Assembly (NCBI GenBank): GCA_009741485.1
Contig: CM019238.1
Location: forward strand, 12,049,030 to 12,113,029
Source: Malurus cyaneus samueli
Lineage: Eukaryota; Chordata; Aves; Passeriformes; Maluridae
Length of the DNA: 64,000 nucleotides
Direction: 5' to 3'
Shown here: positions 11,151 to 24,301 of the stretch, one piece after another
Numbering within the stretch: the stretch's first letter is position 1
Layout: each line of letters opens with the position of its first letter
Position numbers and translations under genes: made by a program
Notes under the pieces: generated by a model
What the model was told of the DNA's origin: nothing
The model's input: only the letters and a program-made list of their open reading frames with translations
The model's database searches: none

Positions 11151-14100
11151 CGCGGGTCGGGCCGGGCGGCGCGGCGCGGGGCGGGAGAGGAGAGGAGAGG
11201 AGGGGCGGGCGTGCTCCGGGAACGCCCGGCGGGCCGTGCGCGGCTCCGGGGGCTCGGGCCGGGCTGGGGGTGCCGTGCGCGTTCCACCGGGCAGCGGGTG
11301 CGAGGGGCACCGGGCGGAGGATTCACCTGCCCCCGGTCCGGGGCCGTGAGCCGCGACCGCCGCGCCCCCGCAGCCGCCGAAAGCCGCGTGCGGAGAAAAA
11401 ACTTCAGTTAGAGGAAAAGTGAGCAGATGTGTGTAAAACACGGGAGCTGCACGGGCGAGCCGGCTCGTTCTTCTGCCTCTTCCGTCTCTCATAACCCAGC
11501 CGGAGAAGGGATGATGCTTTTCCAGCCCTGGTTGGGTAAAAGTTGATGTCTTGTTACTCGGTGTATGGCTTTATCCATGCATCCACACGACGTCAGAGTG
11601 AGACTTAAAATCGTTCCTTTTTTCTCCATTACTGTGATTCTAAGTTCTCCACAAACGCTAATTGTCAGTGTGGGTTTCCCCGACCTGCAGACTCAGGAGG
11701 TGTTTCCCCGTGTTCCCACGTGCTTTATAGACTAGCTGGAGTCACACAGGAGCAATGGGAGCAGGGTTTAGAAGCCCACATTGCACATCCTGGGTGTGGG
11801 ATGGCACCACCACGCTCGCAGAGAAGATGGGCTGTTCGGAGACATGGTTTTTTGAAGATCTGTGTATGTGAAGAGTCAGGAGTTGGGAGGATGGTGGTTT
11901 GTGTGATGGGGAGCCTGGCAAGCTGAGGCTTGGGAAAAGTGATGCTGCGGCAAAGTGTTCCCTTCCAAAAGGAGAAGCCAGATCTGGCGGTCAGAAACTT
12001 GCAGATTTGTCACATTCATCATTGGAAATTGTTAAAGCTGTCAGGTCTCATGTTGGCCTGGTGGGTTTGTAATCTTCTTTCAGTTTTTCTTTCTACCCCC
12101 ACTCCGAAGAGTAAAAAAAAACCCAAACCCTGTTGCTAAATAATTGCTCTGTTCTCACAGGTGAGCAGAGAAGCTCATTTAATTCTGCTTTGTGAAGTGC
12201 TTCTGATCCTCTGATGGAAACATGTAGGGGCAAAACACTATTATTTTGCAACTTGCAGAGGCTGATAAGAGCGATGAAAACGGAAAAGCCTCACCACTGA
12301 GGGGGATTACAGCCCCACACTTTTTCCACTCGAGATCTTAGAAACGAGCTGATGGCTGCTGCTTTTCATTTAGAAGGGTTTTTCCCCCTCTTTTGAAAGA
12401 AACGCAATCACTACCAAGTATTCTAGAGGGACTTCATCTTTAAACAAATAATGTTTTTCTTGTTGGGTGTGCACTATTATTTTCTTAATTATTCCTGGAT
12501 TTCTGCCTGTTCCACCAAGAGTTTTCTCAGATGGCAGAAACAATTGGTCCTTTTTTATTACGCTAATAGCAAAAAGTATCCCTAATAAAAAGACTCAGTA
12601 CATCCCATAAACTCAAATGGGACACGTTTTGCCAACAATCACACCTCTTCATTGAGGCATCTTATATGCTGCCTTTTTTTTTTCTAACTTTTTTTCCACA
12701 TTACTATTGTTTACTACTCAGCCTCACTGGCTGGCTGAGTCTTGGTGCCAAAACGAAACGAATTGAGTCATTTATTTAGCACCAGAGCCCTCCCACTCAC
12801 CCTTAGCATGTATGCTGAGATCTCAGCAGATGTGGTAAGGAATGAATGGGCAAAGAGATTCACCTACACAGAATCACATCTACTTGTGGGTGGCCTCTAA
12901 TTAATTTGGCTTCAAGGCTCTGCTGCAAGGTAGATGGGTTAGGAAGTCTGGCCAGGAGTCATCTGGTTGAATCATACCTATTCTGTGGAGAACTTCATTG
13001 TGTAGCTGTGTCTGACTCCCACCCTTGTGAGAACTAATTAAAATTTTTTTTAAAAAGCCCCACACTTATTGGAAGTCAAATATAAATGTCAGCGTTTCGG
13101 ATGAAATGGTATCTTGGGAGGCTCCTGCACATTTAATCAGCTGGTTGCGCCATGTATATAATGGCCTCAAATGCTGCAGTGAGAACCACGAAAGGCACTG
13201 GCTTAACATCAGCAGAAGTGTTTGCCAAGCTTGGATTATGTCACTGCTTTATGATCTTGCTTTGTAAAGGGAGAATACTCTTGGGGAGAAAGGACTCAGC
13301 ATGCCGGATCTACAGCGAGAGCAAGGAATGAATGCTGCTCACAGAGACTGGGGGAAGGGCGAGGGGTTCTGTTTGCTGGGGTTCTTCTGCAGATGGATGC
13401 TGCACGGTTGCTGCCTCCAAACAGAGATGCACCTCCCCACGGATCACTGGGGCTGAAAGCAAAAAGCCCGAAATACCCCAGCAGAGCTGTTTGCCCTCCC
13501 ACGGGCACACCTGGCAGGGCCCTGCCAAGGTCCTGTTTCTTGTCATCCCCCGGCTCTCAGGGCATCGCAATCACACTCCAGAGAATGTGGAGATGCTCTG
13601 AGGCCCACTGGCTCTCCCTTGCCTTGGGATGCAGACACCCAGCTGGGCTGGGGCTTGTCAGACACTCAGAATGTGATGCCCTTGCAGAGATGGCAGCAGT
13701 GGAATTGGTTAAAAAAATAAACATCCCGCACTACACATGTGAAACTTGGCCTGCTGAGATGCTTCTGCTCCCTGTCACAGGGGTGAGCTGTGACTGCTCC
13801 TTCAGTGCTGGAGGCGGGTGGTAAAGGTAGGAAGCTCTTTGAGGAGACCAATTCTGTTTGCCTTGCACCAGCCCAGATGCTGGGCTTGCATCTGCTGTCT
13901 GTGAGGGGAAGGAAAATAAAGCAAAAAGCTTGGAGGTTACATGCCCTTTGAGGAGGGCTGTTGGTGGGACAGGTGGCATTGGAGGGGACAAACGGCTGAA
14001 GAGAAACACCTCTTCAAAAGCAGCCTGTGGGTCTGAGAGCTGTGCTGCCCACTCTGCCCTTGCTTTTCAGTTGCAGCAAGAGCTTTGTGCAGCCTCTGCT

Positions 14101-17100
14101 GCCCCGCTGCCTCTGCCAGAGCATCCTGCCCAGCCTGGAAACTTTCCACTGCTACTGGGCTAATAAACTGTGCTGCTGCTGACTGAGAGTCTGGTCAGCC
14201 CCTAACTGCATCCTGACAGTGGGGTTAGCATGGGAAGGGGGATCCCTGTGTCTGCAGGGGCTGTGTAGGGCACAGGGAGTGCCCGGGGTACCTGGGGCTG
14301 TGGCAAGGACCAGGTGTGGGTACACATGTAAAGGGAGAACAAGAATGGGATTCCTGGCATGCAGATGGGAACCGAGGACTTTTATTTACTGCATTACCCC
14401 TCCTGAGCTCTGTTTTCAACACTAACCCTTCCACCAGCCTCTCAGTCCCTTGTGAGCAGACTGAACAGTGGGTTAGTGCTCCGTTTCTTTCCATGTCTCC
14501 TTCATGTGTCCTTGCTCACCAGCCCCGGCATTCTGCAGTTCCCTCAGCTCTGTGTGTGGTGTGACAGTCCCAACCTTGGCTTCCCGGGCACCCTCAGTGC
14601 CTGCGGCCGCCTCAGCCGCTCTCCACATGGCGCCAAACGGGTGTGGCGGCCGCGCCGATGGGTTTTTGGCAGCATCTCTCACCCTCCCTTGCCTCACAGA
14701 GTGCCCGGAGCATGGCCCTGTCTAGAGAGGGATTTCACTGCCTGCCATCCAGCCTGCCAGCGCAACCTTGTCGTTGCAATTTGTCAGACATTTCTGGTGA
14801 GTGTTGAGGATCCGGCTTGAGGGTCTGTTTGCTGGGCCGTTCATGGGGTCGGGCCTTGTCCACCACGAGGAGCGGCCGGGCCTTTTTGGGCCCACACATG
14901 GCTGTGCTGGGGTTGTGCTCTGCTCTTGCAGCTCTGAACCAGCAGCGTGACATTCCCTACCATCAGCCTCCTTTCTTTCACTACAGAGGGGTTATTTTTC
15001 TGGTTTTTGTGGAAACACAAAAGGAATCTTTTGCTTTGAAGGATCTTTTTGTAGTTTGGGGATGGAAACCTCCAGTGGAGACACCAGCTCCCCGCTCCTC
15101 CCCTCCTTGCCTTTGCAGTTATTTGCTGTATTTATTTACTGCAAAATTTGCTGTATTGCCTGACATTTTTCGGTTATCAAAATATTTTGATTATGTGCAG
15201 GGGAGGGGGCGGGTTGATAACGTGGCCGACATCTCGATAGAAAACTGCCTGTAAAACATTCTAACTAAATTCAGGGTGGGGAAGAGTGAGATACTCCAGC
15301 CTGTCCCAGGCAAGCCCTTGGCACTGCTGCTGTGACCTGGCTGCTCAGAGCCTGGGGTCAGCTCTGACCCATTTCCCTGTATATTTCCAGCCCTTTTGTG
15401 AGCTCTCCTCATGGATGCATCAATTACAACAAGCGTGGAAAGAAGGGTGGGGGAGAAGATGCTGCTGCAGGATCACATCCCAAAATCACTGCACAGGTTT
15501 TCCCATGGAATCTGAGAGAGAACAGAGGCAGGATACAAAAAGCAGAGTTCAAGGGGGTGGGAGGGAAGTTACACGTCAAGGTCACTCCAGAAAGGGCTGA
15601 AGCACTTCCCACTTCTGTCTCTTTCTGGCAGTGAGAAGCAGAAGTGTGGTCTTTGTGGGATGACCACCAGCCCAGTGGCTGTGGAGATGTCTGCTGGCTT
15701 CGTCCTTGAGCCAGTGCCATCAACAAATGTCCCAACTCATGAGTGAAGAACTGCTCACATCTTGAAAGCGATTTTTGCATTTTGATTTGAAATAGCATTG
15801 AGATATTATCTGGTACAGCAGCTCTCCAGCTTCTGCATCCAAAAGTTTTAACCATTTTGAAGATCAATATTTATCGTCACGCAATGAATTTGTCTGTTCC
15901 TGCGATTGTTCTGTATCTAAACAAGCTCCTCTGATTTCCCCAAAGCCAGCATGTTTAAAACTTTTTGTGACTTGTGTTACCAAACCTGCAATTTGTCATT
16001 GATACAGTACTCTGTCAGAAAGGCAGTGCTGTGGGCATGTACATATAAATATTGTGCTCTCTTGGCAAAGCAAAATGTCATGATAGGATAATGTGTTATT
16101 TAATACAGAGCTGTAGATTAGACAAGGACATTTGCAATACAAACCAGTCCCAACATCAGACAGTTGCAAAAGTCCTTGTTATGCTGATACTGTAGGAAAA
16201 CTGATATTTCTAGCTGAATATTTTATGTATTGTGCTCCATGACTACCCCATGGATCTCTGCCATAGGACACGTAGTCTTAAATTATACTGTCCAAGAGCC
16301 ATTTTGTACAATTCAAGGCGATAGCTTCAGGAGGAACCCCTTAGACATGCGAGGAGTCTGTGAAATGGCAGGTTAGTGTTGTCTTTAGGTGCTCTTGGCC
16401 CTCCTCCTAGGAAAGACAATGTGGCTCCTGGCTTTTTACCTGGAAGATGTATTAATTCCTAAAGGCTAACTCCTAGAATGGTCTAAAGAAAACCCAAGCA
16501 GTGAGGCTGTGCATCTCTGAGAGATGGGCTGGGCTCATGCAGGAAATGAACAAGGGTCCAAATGCTGGAGACAGTCCAGCACACTAGGCCCAAACCCTCT
16601 GTCTTCCTGTGTGTCCCTGTTTTCCCACCCTGGGAAGGAGTGGAGAGGCTTTGGAAAGTGTCATGCAGCACTGTGGCTCTCCAACCTAAGACCACTTGCT
16701 TTGGCAGCTCTTGGACCCCCACCTAGGGACATTTTCTCTCAGGGGGCTTTCAAGGGACCCAACTCCCATAAAGATTTTGATTGCTGTTGAAAATCCTGGG
16801 TTTTGTTGATGGCACTTCTGGAGACTGGCGTTTTTCTGAAGAGAAGTGTTGCCTTCTAACAAGGCATTTTCTAGCTGGAATAGCCATTCTGTGCTGATTC
16901 CAGCTGCTTGTGCTCTGTTCCAGGGGGGGAAGGAAATCATGGCACTGGGTGTGCAGCTTGGCTGTGCTCCAGTCATCCTATTAGCAGAGTTTTAACAGGA
17001 AGACAAGCATTGCTCCTGGGGATATACATTAATTAAGTTTCTGTATGGCTAGGGCACAATATACCTTTACACAAGCTTTTTACCTTAAATTGCTCAGGTT

Positions 17101-20100
17101 TTTTTAATTACTCAATTACCTTGAGTTGCACCTGCTGTAGAGCAGAGTGTTTTTCACTCTGAGGAGCAGGATGAAGAATTGTTGCTCACACCCTATCATC
17201 AATGCTGGCAGAGCTCATGGGGAGGCACTTCATCACATCTTACTTTCTTCTAAGACCTTTCTATCTCATGGTGCCTCCGACTAGAGTAGAGGCTTCAGAC
17301 ATTAATCTGGAATTTAAAGCCATGCAGGATCTGACTTCCTGTGTAAAACTTCAGATTTGTACCAGGAATTAACTAAGCAAAGTGCAGAAGCAATGTCAAA
17401 ACATGCTTCAAGCTGTATTTCTCATATTGTCCTGGGTGCAGAGATATTGCATGAGCAGGAGGCCAAAACCTGTAAGGGAGAGTGACTGCACCACATACTG
17501 CAAATTCACTTACAATTGTGTCTTTTGGGACAGAATACCAGGCATTAAGCTGCCACATCTGGCCCAATTCCAGTGAAATCAATCAAGAGCTTTATGCTCG
17601 CCACTGAAAATGAAAATTTAGCATTATTTGTAAAAAAGAAGTATTTATATATACACACATGTGTTTAACAACATCATTGGACACTGTCACTTGAAAGCTG
17701 CAGTCATCCCTGGTCTTTCCTGTGCCTTGGTGTCTCTGTGCCTGTGACCTGCCCTGGCTCGTGTGACACTGCGGGCGTCCCAAGCATTGTGTGCTGAGGA
17801 AGGATACAACAGCCTGGGGAAAGGAAGCAAAGTCCTGCCCTGCACCCAATCAAGGGGCAACCAGCAGTGCCTTGTGACCCCCAGATACCAGGACAAGACA
17901 CCACAGAAATCCCCTGCAGAGATGGCTGTAGGTGCTGGGAAAGGTGAGAGACGGAGGGAGAAAGTGTGAGAAAGGGAAGCAGCAGCAAAACCAGTCTAGC
18001 TCAGGAGGCAGAATGCCAAAATGAGACCACCCAGAATATGTCTAATTAGTACTTTTCCTAAATTAGTGCTTCTCTCTGCTCATATTTCATTAATTTTTCT
18101 CCTTCATGAAATGTCAAGTCTATTGGGTGTGTAACACAAAGCTCTCATAGGGAACAGGGGAAGGGTGTGCAGGCAGTGAGGGGGCAGCACCTTCAGGCTG
18201 CCCTCGGGTTGGGGTGCAGGATCAGGCCCCATGCCAGCCCCAAAGCCTGTCCTACTGGGAATGGGTCTGAATGGTGTTGGGGCGGGGAACCCGACCAGGC
18301 GTGAGGGGACAGAGCAGAGCTCCCTGCAAAAATGCACATGTACATCCAAATGCTGTGCACAGCACAATCCCCATCTGCCCTGAGAGCTGCATAGCTTAAA
18401 AAGTGTGTGGTTGTGTTTGCCCAACATTATTTATTTCAGTGGGTACTGAAAACTGTGAATAATTCATGTCTTTTAATGGAGGTGGCATGGAGAGTGTCTG
18501 GTAGGGCAGCTCCTGTTGCTGTGCCCCAGCTGCAGCTCAGGAAAGCAGTGGGAGACCCACATCTGCAGGGCAGTCATCGGCTTCCAGGATTAGCTCAGCC
18601 CTTCCCAAGAAGCCCATAAACGTGCATTGCATGGTCCTGAGTGTCCCAGCTTCATGGGACACCAGGGAGGTGGGAGACAGAAACCCAGCAGAGAAGGGCT
18701 GTGTAACCCACAGGGGGAAGCAAGGTGACCTCCCTTTTGTTTTCCAGTCTGATTTGAGTTTGGGAGAGTCAGTGATGAGACAGGCTACTGGAGCTGCTGC
18801 CTTTTAGTTTAGTATTTTGCACTGACTACATCTAACAAAATATTCTAATTAAAAATATAATTATTTCTGAATCTTGCTTCTGGGAATAAAATCCACATTT
18901 CTTTACTCCTTGCAGGAAAGAAATCCAATTTTGTTTGCAAGAAAGAGAAATTTCATCCTCTTGGTGAAAATACCTAACTGTAAAGAGACAGAAGAAAAAG
19001 CCCAAATTAGTTTTATGATGTAAGTAAATGATACCATGAATTAGGAAATCCATGAGTTTCACTGAAACCAGTCACGGTTTTCATCTCCTTCCACCTCCCA
19101 TCTGCTTTGAAACAGTTCAATCTCGAGCCTGGAGGAGTGCAGAGGTAACTAAATATTTCCACATCTGGTCTGGGGAAGATTTGGAAAAATAATTTTGCTG
19201 CAGAATTAACAACAGTAATGGAGTTTATGGCAGCATATTTTAAAGTTTCTCCTTGAGCACATTTGTGCCAGACTGCCTCACTTGGTGTTACCAACTCACC
19301 TATTCCTTGGAGAGGTAAGTTTGCTGCCTCCCTGAGAGATAACAGGGCTATACTCAGCCATAGGAAAACTTCTTCTATTTTATTTTGACAGCCTTTGGTT
19401 GTGAAGGCTTCACCATCTGACCCCTGGTTCTTCTATACTTTCACCTACTTTGCCTTTGTGGTTTTGTGCCCTGAAAGGATATCAGCTGTCCACGATACTA
19501 AGGAAAATTAGCGTGGGACATACCAACATGCATTTAACTGTTTATTTGCATTCACAAAAATGCTCCTAGAAAGTAGAGGGATCGGTTTTGAAAGATGAGG
19601 GAACTCTATGGAAAATATTTTGCCTAAAGAGCTGTGCAAAATGAAAGGGTTGATGACGATGCTTCACTTGGAGAATGCCCCGTGCTGTAGAACACTGTCC
19701 TGTCCTTTATGGCTCTGCAAGCAGTCGGGCAGATGTGGAGTATCACCTCCTCTCAGGCAAGGACCAATCTGCAAAATGCAGAAGCAGCTGTTTCCTTTTA
19801 GCAGCACTGCTCGGGGTCATGGTGGGTGCTTGCATCATGGGTGGCTGTTCCCTGCCAGTGGCGCCAATGCAGAGCAGGATACCCTAGAGGGACTTGGGGT
19901 GTGAGGTGGTGGTTAGATGGGAGTAGCCCTGTGATACGCAGAAACCAACTGTGAGCTCTGCATGAGAAATGTCTGTGGGGCATCATTCTGCACTTGCAAC
20001 TGGTGTTGGCCCCAAAAGGGCTTCAGCAGCATGTCCCGTGGCCAGACAGGTGCCTTGGGGTTGGGGAAAAGCCGCAGTTCGTGGTGCTGGTCACCCCTGG

Positions 20101-21744
20101 GGACCAGCTGTGTCAGTGAAAGGCATTGAGACCTACTGAAACGTCTGTACAGGTTTTGTTTTCTCCAGCAGTCACAGTTTACAAACTGGAGCCAGCACTC
20201 ACCTCCTCTCTGCCGCCTCTGCTGTCCCCCGGGGAGGGCGGTGGGCAGGGAGCCACCGCGCTCAGGAAGAGCCTTTGTTGCAGGGCTCAGCCATTGAATT
20301 CAGTCACTTTCAGAGAACCCCACACTTACTTTAAAGATTTATTGTTTGCTCTGGAAAGCAGGTCTGAAATGCTGAGTCTGCACCCCCCCCAAACAGCAAC
20401 ATGCACTGTTGGGAGCTGCTTGGCTGCTTGTTGCCCCCAGAAAAGGCTGGACTTGGACACTGCATTGACTTGCCTGGATTTTGGGGTGGTGGTGGCAGAG
20501 GCCAGAGTGAAGCATGTGCCCAGCACAGCCTCCATGGTCAGTGATGCACAGTGGCTCACTGTGGATTCTCAGGGTGCAGTGACAGTGCAGGACAGAAGAA
20601 GGCTGTTTGAGAAGGATAACAGCATTCTTTCTGTTGTTTAATTTACATCCTCTTCCGTCCCCCTTGCTTTGGAGCTCCCTTTTATGCTGAGCTGCTCCTG
20701 GGGCACAGTGACTTTTAGCTTGCTTGGGGCAGATGTTTCTTCCTTTGCTAAGCAGTGGCTCCTGTCTGAGTCCCAAGAACATCAGGAATATGACCAAACC
20801 ATGGCAGTGAGTGGGGACATCACTGCATGGACAGGGGTGCGGATGGGAACACAGGACTTTGAGCTGGGAGGGCTGGCTGTGCAGCAGCCTCCCGTGCTGG
20901 GTCACCCTCTGAGATGTCTGGCTGAGACGAGGCAGCCTGAGCCATAAGCAAGCTTTTATGGGGCCTTGGAGAAGGTGTCTTGGCAGCTGCCATTTGCGCC
21001 GTGCAGAGAGCAGCTCCCCCACCTCCATCCCTCGCTGGCAATAACCGCTAGAAAGCAGCCTTAAAACAACAACCAGCTTTCTAATAAAGCTGGCAAGTAC
21101 TGCTGAGACAGAAAGCGCAGGAGAACCCCATGCAGTCCTGGAGCACAGCCTGCAAGCCAGACCTTGCAACACAGTATCCTGGTCCGATTTGGTGTGTCCT
21201 TGTCCCCTTCAGCAGGCTGGTGTCTGGTGGCCACTTCACTGAGCTGCAGCCTTTGCTCTGTGCTGGTGTCGTCCATCTGTGCTGGTGGCACGTTGGTGGC
21301 CAGCTGTACCTGTGCAATGCCAGAGCAGGGCAGGTCACCTCTGACAGTGGTGACACCAAGTATAAGCCGTGGAGGTGTTGGTGCAAAAAGCTGCTCAGTG
21401 TGCACACAATTGAGCTGACAAATCCAGGGTCCCCTCTGTGCCCGTGTGTAACTTAATTTAATAGCGTGATTGGTGCAGTCCCAGTCCAGTCTTTTCCATT
21501 TTCTTCATAGCTATGTCTGGTAGTATCACTCCCTAAAGCATGTTTTAGAGTTTTTATTTTGGACGGGCAGATCCCGTCTGGATCCTGGCATGCCCGGCTT
21601 GGAGCAGTCCCAGCTGCACCGTCTGTCTGGCTGGCACCGGGACTACTCCTTCGCTGCAGGCTGGCTCAGAGACACGCTTAGGGTGCTGCTGGTCCTGGAG
21701 AGCAGAGGGGGAACATCAGGGCTCTGGGGGCCGAGCGCTGTGGA

Positions 21745-21830
21745 ATCGGTGCAGGAGCGATGCGACAGCGGTGCGGGATTAGTGCGAAAGCGGTGCGGGA
21801 GAGGTGCGGAGCGGTGCGGGAACGGAGCCG
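21745..21830. repeat. Degenerate CpG-rich short tandem repeat
   Basis: About four imperfect copies of a roughly 20-bp unit ending in gcggtgcggga follow one another (for example gcgacagcggtgcggga and gcgaaagcggtgcggga). The stretch forms a small CpG-rich island within the intergenic region. Confidence 0.6.
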
Positions 21831-24244
21831 GGCTGTGGACCAGCAGAGGGAGCACAAGAGTGCAAAAATCCCACCGGGAAGTCGGGGGCGATGAGGGCTC
21901 CGGCTGCACTGGTGTGCGCCATCCCAGAGCCGCGGGGCTACCCGGAGGGACCGCTGGGGAAAGGTCCCAGAGCCGCAGGAAGCTTCCATTGCTCTGGCTC
22001 TCCATCAGCAGTCCCCAAGCCGCATTTTCCGGTCAGAGATGCCGAGATAACAGCTCCTGCGGTCAGGAGACAGCCTGCGAGGACACTTCACATCCCTCTG
22101 CACGGCCGGAGTTCTGCAGTTACTTTGCGGCCTCATCAGGTCACATTTCAATTCATTTCTTTGTCCCCTGAAACGAGTCCTTCTCCTCATGCTGGTGGAA
22201 TGAGCAAAGCCCTGGCTGGGGCCGGAGGGCAGGGCAGTGAGTGCGAGCAGTACCCCAAAGTGCCAGGCTGCCTGCCAAGCCCTGCAAAAGAGCTTTCAGC
22301 ACCTCCAAGCCTGACTTGCTTTTGGAGTTCACTGTGAAAAAGACACCGTGACAAACCCTGAAGGGTTATTTTTGGTGGAAAACTATATTTGAAAGAAAAC
22401 AGAGCAGCCATGCTGTTGGAGCCAAAGGAGCCTGTGATATCCCTGCTGCGGCTCAGTACTGCATTTCTTGCTGCTTTTCTCCCAGAGGCAAAGATGTCAT
22501 GAGACTCTGGTTATCACCAGGTTATTCACATGGGGGGATCTGCTCACGCATTTAGTGTGAATAAGTCTCCAGCTGTATGAGCAATGCTTCTGGGACCTCC
22601 TTCAGCATCCTGTGAAGGGCAGTGGCACCAGAACAGGTCCCTGCACTGAATAATCTCTACCCAGGCCAGGGGATCACAAAGACAAATAATTCGCAGCACA
22701 GCACTGCTGGTGGTGAGGTACTGAGAGCTGGTTTTCCTTCCTTGTTTAAGAAGAGATGAATTCTACCCGGGAGGAATTCACTTCTCGCCTGTGCTAATAT
22801 TAAAAATGTACTGGATGGTTTAATTTTAGGCCCGGTTATCTTTCTCACCACAGACTTTAACACAATTGTGTGGCAGGATGTCTGCAGAGGTCAGATGGGA
22901 ATAACAGAGGTGTTAGTCACTCCAGAAAAGGAGTTAAATTGTGCCGGGCAGTTTGCACAGTTACTTCTGGTGCTGCCGCGGGGAGAGCCCCTAGGTCTTG
23001 TCTAGCAAAGCTTCAGCAATTTTTTAGGAAAGCATAGCCAGCATTTTTTACATCTTCGTCTGTCTTTCATAGCAGGGCAGTGTGTCCGTGTCGCAGCTGC
23101 CGTGGGGACTGTCCTGCTGGCGTCCAGGCGCCGAGGGAGGGTCATTGTCCCATTGTGTGGATGGGAAATGCGAGCACAAGGATGCAGAGCTCTGCTTGGA
23201 GGCTCTGAGCTCAACTCTCTGGGGGCCTCGGCCTGAGCTTTAACTACAAAACCATCTCTCACAGTCCTCCATGTGCCGAGCAAAGCATTTCAGAGCATCC
23301 CCCTCTCTGCTCATAACCCTTTGTCAGCAGCTTCCCTTACTTGCTGCAGGCTGTCCCTCTGGAAACTCAGCCACTCTCTCCAGCTTAGGCAGCAGCATGG
23401 ATAAACCCCTGTTACAAAAGCTTGAGCCCCAGCCAAATTTCCCCAAGACCAGCCAAGCTCCAGCAGAGCAGAACCAGTTCCAGCTTGCCCCAGCACCAGT
23501 GCCCAGCTCCAAACCCCAGGGGCTGCTCCCTAGGCTGTGGGCACATGTGCCACCATGCACAAGGTCCATGAAGTCACCGTGACCTGGGGATGCCAGGACC
23601 TGCTGGGCTCAAGCTGCAGAGCAAAGAGCGCCCCCGCCTGAAGCCACCACGGAGCAAAGGGACCAAGCAAACGCCAGCGGGACGGAATGGCAATTTTGGA
23701 AATGTGAGAGTCACGCCTGGGTCTGACATTCCGGATCAAGAGGCTGAGCTGTGCAGGCTGTGCTGGCATTCTGGGCGGGTGACAGGGCTCTGGTGGGTGC
23801 ATCTTGCGGGGCCTGGCCCCACCACCCCGGGGCATCCAGACACACAAGAGCAATTGTGGCTTTCTCTGCTGTTGGGCAATGAACACTGAATGTTGGGCCC
23901 GAATATTGTTGTGGATTTCAATTGAAAATGCTTTCAGATTCTGAAATGCGTTTCAGAAATGACCTTGATTACAGCTGCTTGAATAATTTGTTGTGAATAA
24001 GGTTCTGTGCAAAGTTTGGCATTTTCATGCTCGTTGCGTAATAATTGGTGATTACATTTTTTCCAGTATTTATCCTGTGCTGATCTTGATACAAGCCTGA
24101 AATGCCAGCAGTGCAATGACAGACAGCACCCATGCCAACATCCATGCCAGCTGGGGCATTACTTGCTTTCTATAGGTCAGAAACATCAAGCAACCCAGAA
24201 TTACTTCCCCCTCAGAAACATACAACCAACTGAGGCTCATTTGG

Positions 24245-24301
24245 CTATTTTTAATTTAATTGAGGGCTATGCAAGTTCCCCTTGGGGGGACAGATGCAAA
24301 T
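24245..24301. promoter_or_regulatory. Enhancer-like cluster: MEF2-type and octamer motifs
   Basis: ctatttttaa at 24245-24254 fits the MEF2 consensus, and a perfect octamer atgcaaat lies at 24294-24301. TAAT-core and gatgcatttg motifs are nearby. The surrounding 23.9-24.9 kb is AT-rich and free of simple repeats. The regulatory role is inference from motif content only. Confidence 0.25.

Larger units (their letters stand above)
10300..11450. promoter_or_regulatory. CpG island, likely promoter of the miR-15c/16c host transcript
   Basis: This stretch is very GC- and CpG-rich, interrupted by a T23 tract at 10767-10789 and A-rich runs at about 10380-10500. It contains many GC boxes. The long open frames on both strands are typical shadows of GC-rich sequence and show no recognisable protein. 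The nearest unit that could use it is the minus-strand miRNA transcript. A plus-strand transcript cannot be excluded, because CpG islands are often bidirectional. Confidence 0.6.

Noticed and set aside
10545..11411. Open frames up to 288 codons on both strands of the 11-kb CpG island
   Set aside because: They are compositional: very GC-rich DNA has few stops, all frames are Ala/Arg/Gly/Pro-rich, and no domain is recognisable.
19796..19850. tagcagcactgctc as a third miR-15/16-family hairpin
   Set aside because: Only the seed region matches. There is no complementary arm at hairpin distance, and the sequence after the seed does not fit the family.
20339..21172. 277-codon stop-free minus-strand frame
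   Set aside because: Low-information composition with many Cys, His, Leu and Ser, a GC-rich patch, and no homology or ATG context of note.
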